This document shows, one piece after another, positions 7,360 to 11,490 of a stretch of DNA of 11,490 bases; positions within the stretch are counted from its first letter, which is position 1; each line of letters opens with the position of its first letter. The position numbers and the translations under genes were made by a program. The notes beneath the pieces were generated by a model, which worked only from the letters and a program-made list of their open reading frames with translations, ran no database searches and was not told where the DNA came from. The DNA is from Bacteroidales bacterium (GTDB lineage: Bacteria; Bacteroidota; Bacteroidia; Bacteroidales; VadinHA17): contig DOZA01000206.1 of the NCBI GenBank assembly GCA_003518245.1, positions 1 to 11,490 of the forward strand, given 5' to 3'.

Positions 7360-9609
7360 TTAAAACCTGGCTCCAAACTGTAGGCTATAATATCTCTGTG
7401 GCTGTATGTCGCCCGGGCGGCCCATATATTCAGTGTTGGTAAGGTTTTTTACCAGGAAAGATAAGTTATAGGTTGCATTAAACATGTATCTGGCAAAGGT
7501 ATCCATTGAAAAGTAGCCTGTATTATATTCAGTCCAGTAATCATAGAATCCGGGAAGTATATCCTCCCGTGAAAGCGGATTGACAAATACATCATCTATT
7601 TCAAGTATCCTGGATTTTATATAACAGCTCAAACCAGTTTCCCATCTGTTATAGATAGTTGACATTGAAAGTTCTGCAGAGTGTTTTCTCCTGAATTTCA
7701 GGTATGTATCTGTATTTTTCAGAGTAACACCATTAAACTCAACGGGGTACATAAAAGTATATCCTCCCTTTACCGTTGTATTAAACCCTCCGAAATTCCT
7801 GTTCAGCATAAATTCGAATTCTGCCCCATATACTCTTGAATTCTCAATATTCACAGGCCGGAACCCATAACTGTAAACTTCTGTAACATGATCCTCATAC
7901 CAACCAAAGACATATTCGATCATATCACTATTCTGGGAGTAAAAAACCGAGATATCCGCCTGCCCACTCAATGCATCAGTTGAGATAGAATGTTTTAAGC
8001 CAATCTCCGAACTCCATCCTGACTCGGATCTTATCTCTGGATTTGGTATAATCTTGATAGATCCAACAGTGGTGTATGCATGTTTTTCGGCTATAGATGG
8101 ATAACGGTAGCCCTGGCCGTATGAAGCACGGAGAAATGTAGATCCACTTATACTTAAATTCAGTCCAAGCCTGCAGATAGGTACAAGTTTATCGGCCTGG
8201 CTGTCAAGAAAATTTTGCTCTAATCTAACACCCCCAACAAATTTTAATCTCTCAAATGGTCGGATTTCAGCCTGTGCATACCCTGCAATATTATGTCCGT
8301 TATGGTCGCCATAGAAATTCGAGTTTATAATACTGTATTGCTGGCTGAGACCGGATATGAACTTAAATTTTTCAGAGTTGTTGAAACTGAACTGGTATTC
8401 AGAATATATTGAATGCGAATCACTGTTATTATTACTGTTGTCAGGCAGTTTATTTATATTAGTCAGTAAGCGTATCCTTAAATCATGCTTAAAGCGATCA
8501 TTTTTATTTATTGAGACGAATGGGTCTAAAGCTATCGAAGTTCCTCTGAATTCCATTGCGGTTGACTCATTCTGCTTCAATGCGCCGAATTCTGCATCTT
8601 CCCAGAGCAGGAAATCAGTTTTATTTGTATAATTGGCATTAAGTGCAACACCGAATGAAAGCGATTTATATTTCTCACTGTTATGCTTGATATTCAGGTT
8701 TATACGGCCTAAGGCTTCCTCATTAAGCTTTCTGTACCCCTTATCATTTAAAACCCTTGCGCCGATACCTATCTTTGTATTATTATATTTTCCTGAATGA
8801 GATAATAAAACGCTTTGTGTCATCCTTGGTGAGTTCCACCACACCCAGTCTTTATTTGATGGTTTATCAAAGATGCCTGCAATGACAGATATCCTGGTAA
8901 GGGGTTCAGGTCCGGGCTCGGCAGTTATGATATTGATAACCCCGTTTAATGCTGATGATCCGTACAGCACCGAAGAAGCTCCCTTTATTACCTCTATCTG
9001 AGCGATATTCTCCATGGGGAGTGTAGCCCATTTGATATTTCCAGCATCGGTTGACAGAATAGGCAGACCGTCTATCAGTGCAAGTACTCTGCTTCCTGCA
9101 CCATAGCTGTATCCGCTGCCTCCCCTTACAGATGCCTGTCCATCCAGAACTTCAATACCAATTGTCTTATTAAGTATTTCCTCGGCATTAACGGAATGGT
9201 TCTGATTAAGAACATACGGTTTAATAATATCCATTGAAACAGTTAGTTCAGAAATACGCTGTTCTGACCTGCCTGCGGTTATGACTACCTCATTTATTTC
9301 ATTAATAATAGGAATCAGTAAGATATCTATATTAACCGTATCGTTTGCAGCAAGGTTAAAAGATTCTGTAAGCGGACTATACCCTACATATCTGAATGTA
9401 ACTACTATTCTTCCGGGAGATACTCTTAAGATAAATTTCCCTTCGTTATCAGTCGTGGTACCCTGATCAATTCCGTAAATAATATTTACCCCCGGAAGGG
9501 ATTCCCGGCTGATTGCGTCATATACCGTACCCCTGATAATGCAATTATTTGCACTTATGGGTGCATAAAGGCATAAAAATAATATCAGAAGGTAGATATA
9601 AAAACGCAT
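7360..9609 (-). CDS. TonB-dependent outer-membrane receptor
   Basis: 749-residue outer-membrane importer, energised by TonB-ExbBD. In order: signal peptide (MRFYIYLLILFLCLYAPISA), a carboxypeptidase-regulatory-like beta-sandwich domain at about 23-105 (IIRGTVYDAISRESLPGVNI, then TTTDNEGKF and YVGYSP), a TonB-box-like stretch NEVVITAGR, a plug domain at about 120-232 (NAEEILNKTIGIEVLDGQAS, VRGGSGYSYGAGSRVLALID, IEVIKGASSVLYGSSALNGV) and a 22-strand barrel ending in the terminal aromatic FGARF, the usual Bam signal. Length is right for a siderophore/cobalamin-type receptor and short of SusC (about 1000), and no SusD gene is adjacent. The substrate is unknown. The gene appears intact and follows the lipoprotein gene at 9619-10038 by 9 bases, so the two are probably one operon read leftward from the promoter near 10071-10103. 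Confidence 0.92.
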   Translation of the reverse strand: MRFYIYLLILFLCLYAPISANNCIIRGTVYDAISRESLPGVNIIYGIDQGTTTDNEGKFILRVSPGRIVVTFRYVGYSPLTESFNLAANDTVNIDILLIPIINEINEVVITAGRSEQRISELTVSMDIIKPYVLNQNHSVNAEEILNKTIGIEVLDGQASVRGGSGYSYGAGSRVLALIDGLPILSTDAGNIKWATLPMENIAQIEVIKGASSVLYGSSALNGVINIITAEPGPEPLTRISVIAGIFDKPSNKDWVWWNSPRMTQSVLLSHSGKYNNTKIGIGARVLNDKGYRKLNEEALGRINLNIKHNSEKYKSLSFGVALNANYTNKTDFLLWEDAEFGALKQNESTAMEFRGTSIALDPFVSINKNDRFKHDLRIRLLTNINKLPDNSNNNSDSHSIYSEYQFSFNNSEKFKFISGLSQQYSIINSNFYGDHNGHNIAGYAQAEIRPFERLKFVGGVRLEQNFLDSQADKLVPICRLGLNLSISGSTFLRASYGQGYRYPSIAEKHAYTTVGSIKIIPNPEIRSESGWSSEIGLKHSISTDALSGQADISVFYSQNSDMIEYVFGWYEDHVTEVYSYGFRPVNIENSRVYGAEFEFMLNRNFGGFNTTVKGGYTFMYPVEFNGVTLKNTDTYLKFRRKHSAELSMSTIYNRWETGLSCYIKSRILEIDDVFVNPLSREDILPGFYDYWTEYNTGYFSMDTFARYMFNATYNLSFLVKNLTNTEYMGRPGDIQPQRYYSLQFGARF

Positions 9610-9618
9610 AAATACATC

Positions 9619-10038
9619 TTATTTTGGTCTGAATGTGATCCTGATTGCAAGATTTACACCTGGTGTCGCGGACGGGAACGTGGTGGTTATTTTAAACGAC
9701 TGCTCGTTAAGTTCAATAATTTTTGAGGTTAATGGTAAAGCCAGTGAATCAGAATTAATGGTGATTTCTGTCTCATTATTTTCAAAATACCATGTCCCGA
9801 TGTACTGGCCGAAATAGCCTGTTCCGTCAGGCCGGAATTCAGCATCGCCGGCCATTTTTTCAAGTAATCCCCCGGGGCCTCCTGCATCCTGTCCGTCAAC
9901 AAGCAGGCTGTCGCTTGTCCATACCTTTCCGGTAAGAGTTTTAAAACGTTCAGTTGTCTCATCTTTTTTTGTGCAGGCAAAAATGAGAACAGCTGATGCC
10001 AGCACCAGGTATATGATATAATATTTTTTCATGATCAT
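9619..10038 (-). CDS. Small lipoprotein, lipocalin-like
   Basis: 139 residues. A basic hydrophobic signal peptide (MIMKKYYIIYLVLASAVL) ends in the lipobox IFAC with Cys22, so the product is lipid-anchored. The mature part, TLTGKVWTSDSLLVDG, then AEFRPDGTGYFGQYIGTWYF and NETEITINSDS..., ends in an amphipathic strand (LAIRITFRPK). This pattern of 'G.W..dS', 'f..dGt', 'W.f...e..i.i' strands is that of the lipocalin-like lipoproteins common in Bacteroidota. It is the first gene of a leftward operon with the TonB-dependent receptor, with 9 bases between. It may be the surface-exposed or periplasmic ligand-binding partner of that receptor, which is inference from position. Start: ATG at 10038, with a second in-frame ATG two codons later (MIM) equally possible. 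Confidence 0.85.
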   Translation of the reverse strand: MIMKKYYIIYLVLASAVLIFACTKKDETTERFKTLTGKVWTSDSLLVDGQDAGGPGGLLEKMAGDAEFRPDGTGYFGQYIGTWYFENNETEITINSDSLALPLTSKIIELNEQSFKITTTFPSATPGVNLAIRITFRPK

Positions 10039-10070
10039 GGAATTTATTTAAACTAAGTACTAAGGCATTG

Positions 10071-10103
10071 AAAATTTACGAAATTTAAAATGGAAAACAA
10101 AAA
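10071..10103 (-). promoter_or_regulatory. Candidate Bacteroidota promoter for the lipoprotein/receptor operon
   Basis: On the minus strand, TTTTTG (ending at 10098) is followed after 19 bases by TAAATTTT (10078-10071), seven of eight positions of the Bacteroidota -7 element TAnnTTTG with the usual spacing to the -33 TTG. Transcription would start around 10065, just upstream of the ATG at 10038. Confidence 0.4.
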
Positions 10104-10167
10104 TGATTTCCTGATACACGCAGCTTCATAGTCCGGGATTGGATGAATAAACAGGTACATAAAGTGC

Positions 10168-10175
10168 TATATTTG
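10168..10175 (+). promoter_or_regulatory. -7 element for the metallophosphoesterase gene
   Basis: TATATTTG is a perfect match to TAnnTTTG and lies 36 bases before ATG 10212. The nearest TTG upstream (10139-10141) is 26 bases away, wider than the usual 17-23, so the -33 element is uncertain. Confidence 0.45.
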
Positions 10176-10211
10176 TCATTTGCATAATACCTGGAACGAA
10201 ATAAACAAAGA

Positions 10212-11228
10212 ATGAAAAGACGTAATTTTTTTGGAACACTATTATCGGCTAATCTTGGTTTATTCTTGACCGTCAACCCCCTGGCTGGAATTTTCAGAGA
10301 ATCAAAGAAGAATATATTTCAGAAAGGCACTGTGTCAGTTGATGACAATATTATTTCATTCTACCTGGATGAAATATCTTCTCCTGTGAGAATAATCCAT
10401 ATCAGTGATACCCACCTCTGGATGGATGATGAAAGGGGAAAGCCCTTTCAGCAGTAAAGTAAAAGAATGGCAGGTGCTTACAACATAACAAAACATTTTA
10501 GAACAGGCGAGGAAACAAACCCTGTAAGATGCTTTGAGGAAACAATGGAACTGGCTATTGAAAAGAATGCAGACCTTATAGCAATGACAGGTGATATCTT
10601 CAGCTTCCCTTCTGAAGCCGCCATAGAATGGGTTCATGAAAAATTAAACAATTGCGGTATTCCATATATGTATATAGCCGGGAATCATGACTGGCATTAT
10701 GAAGGTATGGATGGGAGCAGAGAAGAATTGCTTGATATATGGACAAAGAGACGTTTAACAACTCTTTACCAGGGGAATGATCCTTTGATGGCATCCTATG
10801 AGATTAATGGTATAAAAATCCTGGCTATAGATAATTCCACTTACGAGATATTACCTGAACAACTGGAGTTTTTCAGAGAGAATTCTAAAGAAGAAGACCC
10901 ATTTATTCTCATGATGCATATTCCCCTGTATGCAGCGGGCAGGCCTACGGACTATGGTTGTGGTCATCCCTCCTGGGGTGCGGAATCAGATCGGTCATAC
11001 GAGCTTGAGAGGCGCGAGAGATGGCCTGAAGAAGGTCATACAGGAGTTACAATGGATTTTTATGATGAAGTGTTTTCCTGTGATAACCTGCTGGGCATAT
11101 TTGCCGGTCATATTCATCGTCAAACGATAGATATAGTAAAAGGCAAGCCACAGTTTGTTGCTGATGCCAATACCACAGGCGCCTTTCTTGAAATAAATTT
11201 CTTGCCTCTGGATATAAAAGGTGTATAA
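10212..11228 (+). pseudogene. Exported calcineurin-like metallophosphoesterase gene with in-frame stop
   Basis: One frame from ATG 10212 to TAA 11226-11228 (338 codons), interrupted by TAA 10455-10457. The N-terminus MKRRNFFGTLLSANLGLFLT is a Tat-type signal (KRRNFF), so the enzyme would be exported folded. Metal-binding motifs of calcineurin-like phosphatases follow: HISDTHLW (D-x-H) before the stop, then, after it, MTGDIFSF (GD), IAGNHDWHYEG (GNHD), LMMHIPLY (H) and FAGHIHRQT (GHxH). All five motifs of a full enzyme are present but split by the stop. Translation restarted at ATG 10467 would lack both the export signal and the first metal ligand pair, so neither half should work. The sequence around the stop is ...KPFQQ-TAA-SKRMAGAYN..., and a Tyr (TAT/TAC) is what relatives seem to carry there. 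Phosphoesterase substrate unknown. Confidence 0.85.
10455..10457 (+). other. In-frame TAA in metallophosphoesterase gene
   Basis: TAA interrupts the frame between GKPFQQ and SKRMAGAYNITKHF. One base change from TAT or TAC would give it. Family-like sequence is continuous across it. Confidence 0.85.
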
Positions 11229-11303
11229 ATATATTTTTATTTTCCTGTGCAGCCATTAGTCAGCTTTTTGTCAGAATCGTATCAGCATTATTATTAAATT
11301 TAT

Positions 11304-11311
11304 TATTTTTG
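11304..11311 (+). promoter_or_regulatory. -7 element for tRNA-Pro
   Basis: TATTTTTG matches TAnnTTTG exactly, in an AT-rich stretch 59 bases before the tRNA. The nearest TTTG upstream (11267-11270) is 33 bases away, so no standard -33 element is evident. Confidence 0.4.
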
Positions 11312-11328
11312 CAGCCGGATTCATTATA

Positions 11329-11364
11329 TCCGCCTTCGTCACGATAACTCGCGACTACGGCGGA
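11329..11364 (+). repeat. Imperfect palindrome in the tRNA leader
   Basis: TCCGCC (11329-11334) and GGCGGA (11359-11364) form a 6-bp stem; inside it GTC/GAC can pair further with two mismatches. It lies between the candidate promoter and the tRNA and is much more GC-rich than its surroundings. It looks like a dispersed palindromic (REP-like) element or a processing hairpin. Confidence 0.5.
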
Positions 11365-11369
11365 CACAG

Positions 11370-11444
11370 CGGGGTATAGCGCAGTCCGGTTAGCGCACCT
11401 GCTTTGGGAGCAGGGGGTCGTAAGTTCGAATCTTACTACCCCGA
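11370..11444 (+). tRNA. tRNA-Pro (anticodon UGG)
   Basis: A 75-base cloverleaf. Acceptor CGGGGTA (11370-11376) pairs with TACCCCG (11437-11443), discriminator A 11444. D stem GCGC/GCGC at 11379-11382 and 11393-11396. Anticodon stem CCTGC/GCAGG with loop TTTGGGA, anticodon TGG at 11405-11407. T stem GTAAG/CTTAC with loop TTCGAAT. The unusual C1-G72 first pair is normal for bacterial tRNA-Pro. CCA is not encoded (CAAAC follows), so it must be added after transcription. It ends just before a terminator and is probably a single-gene unit. Confidence 0.96.
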
Positions 11445-11456
11445 CAAACAAAAAAC

Positions 11457-11489
11457 AACCCAGACATGTGAATGTCTGGGTTATTTATT
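11457..11489 (+). terminator. Rho-independent terminator after tRNA-Pro
   Basis: CCCAGACAT (11459-11467), loop GTGA, ATGTCTGGG (11472-11480): a perfect 9-bp stem, extended by AA/TT, followed by TTATTTATT. The A-rich left flank and T-rich right flank suggest it may work in both directions. Confidence 0.85.
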
Positions 11490-11490
11490 G

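Noticed and set aside
702..11228. Recoding of stop codons (TAA as Tyr, TGA as Trp) to explain the in-frame stops
   Set aside because: The synthetase, receptor, small lipoprotein and phosphatase end at TAA where their families end, and TAG and TGA also end ORFs here. Intact genes contain no internal stops.
11260..11451. 63-codon minus-strand ORF (RFELTTPCSQSR...)
   Set aside because: It is the antisense of the tRNA-Pro gene, a well-known false protein prediction over tRNA genes.
1..11490. Mobile element or defence system
   Set aside because: No transposase, integrase, terminal inverted repeats, CRISPR repeats, toxin-antitoxin pair or restriction gene can be recognised on either strand.

Overview
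The window looks like chromosome of a member of the Bacteroidota (Bacteroidales/Marinilabiliales-like), moderately AT-rich. The evidence is a TonB-dependent receptor with an N-terminal carboxypeptidase-regulatory-like domain, small lipoproteins, start sites without strong Shine-Dalgarno sequences, and promoter elements of the TAnnTTTG type. No transposase, integrase, CRISPR array or phage gene is visible.

Layout, left to right. 2-577: 3' part of an MlaF-type ABC ATPase (lipid transport). 702-2735: an FlgO-like/TPR membrane protein gene broken by two in-frame stops. 2787-3017: small unknown ORF. 3081-3518: cobalamin-binding N-terminal domain of a radical SAM protein that has lost its catalytic part; a 44-codon ORF at 3508-3642 may be its C-terminal remnant. 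3870-5417: intact Aas-like acyl-ACP/acyl-CoA synthetase. 5418-6058: a gene graveyard with the C-terminal tail of an alpha/beta hydrolase (+) next to a decayed piece of a TonB-dependent receptor (-). 6059-7217: a lipoprotein gene with a frameshift in its signal peptide and an in-frame stop. 7360-10038 (-): intact lipoprotein plus TonB-dependent receptor operon. 10212-11228: Tat-exported metallophosphoesterase gene with an in-frame stop. 11370-11444: tRNA-Pro(UGG) with a 5' leader hairpin and a terminator.

The main signal is not a new system but the concentration of broken genes. Four longer reading frames continue in the same frame, with family-like sequence, across stop codons, and three further genes survive only as fragments. 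The mlaF-like gene (the part seen), the synthetase, the receptor/lipoprotein operon and the tRNA are intact. TAA, TAG and TGA all end genes normally in this window, so a changed genetic code is unlikely. Recent relaxed selection (host restriction or niche change), or less likely assembly error, is the better explanation.
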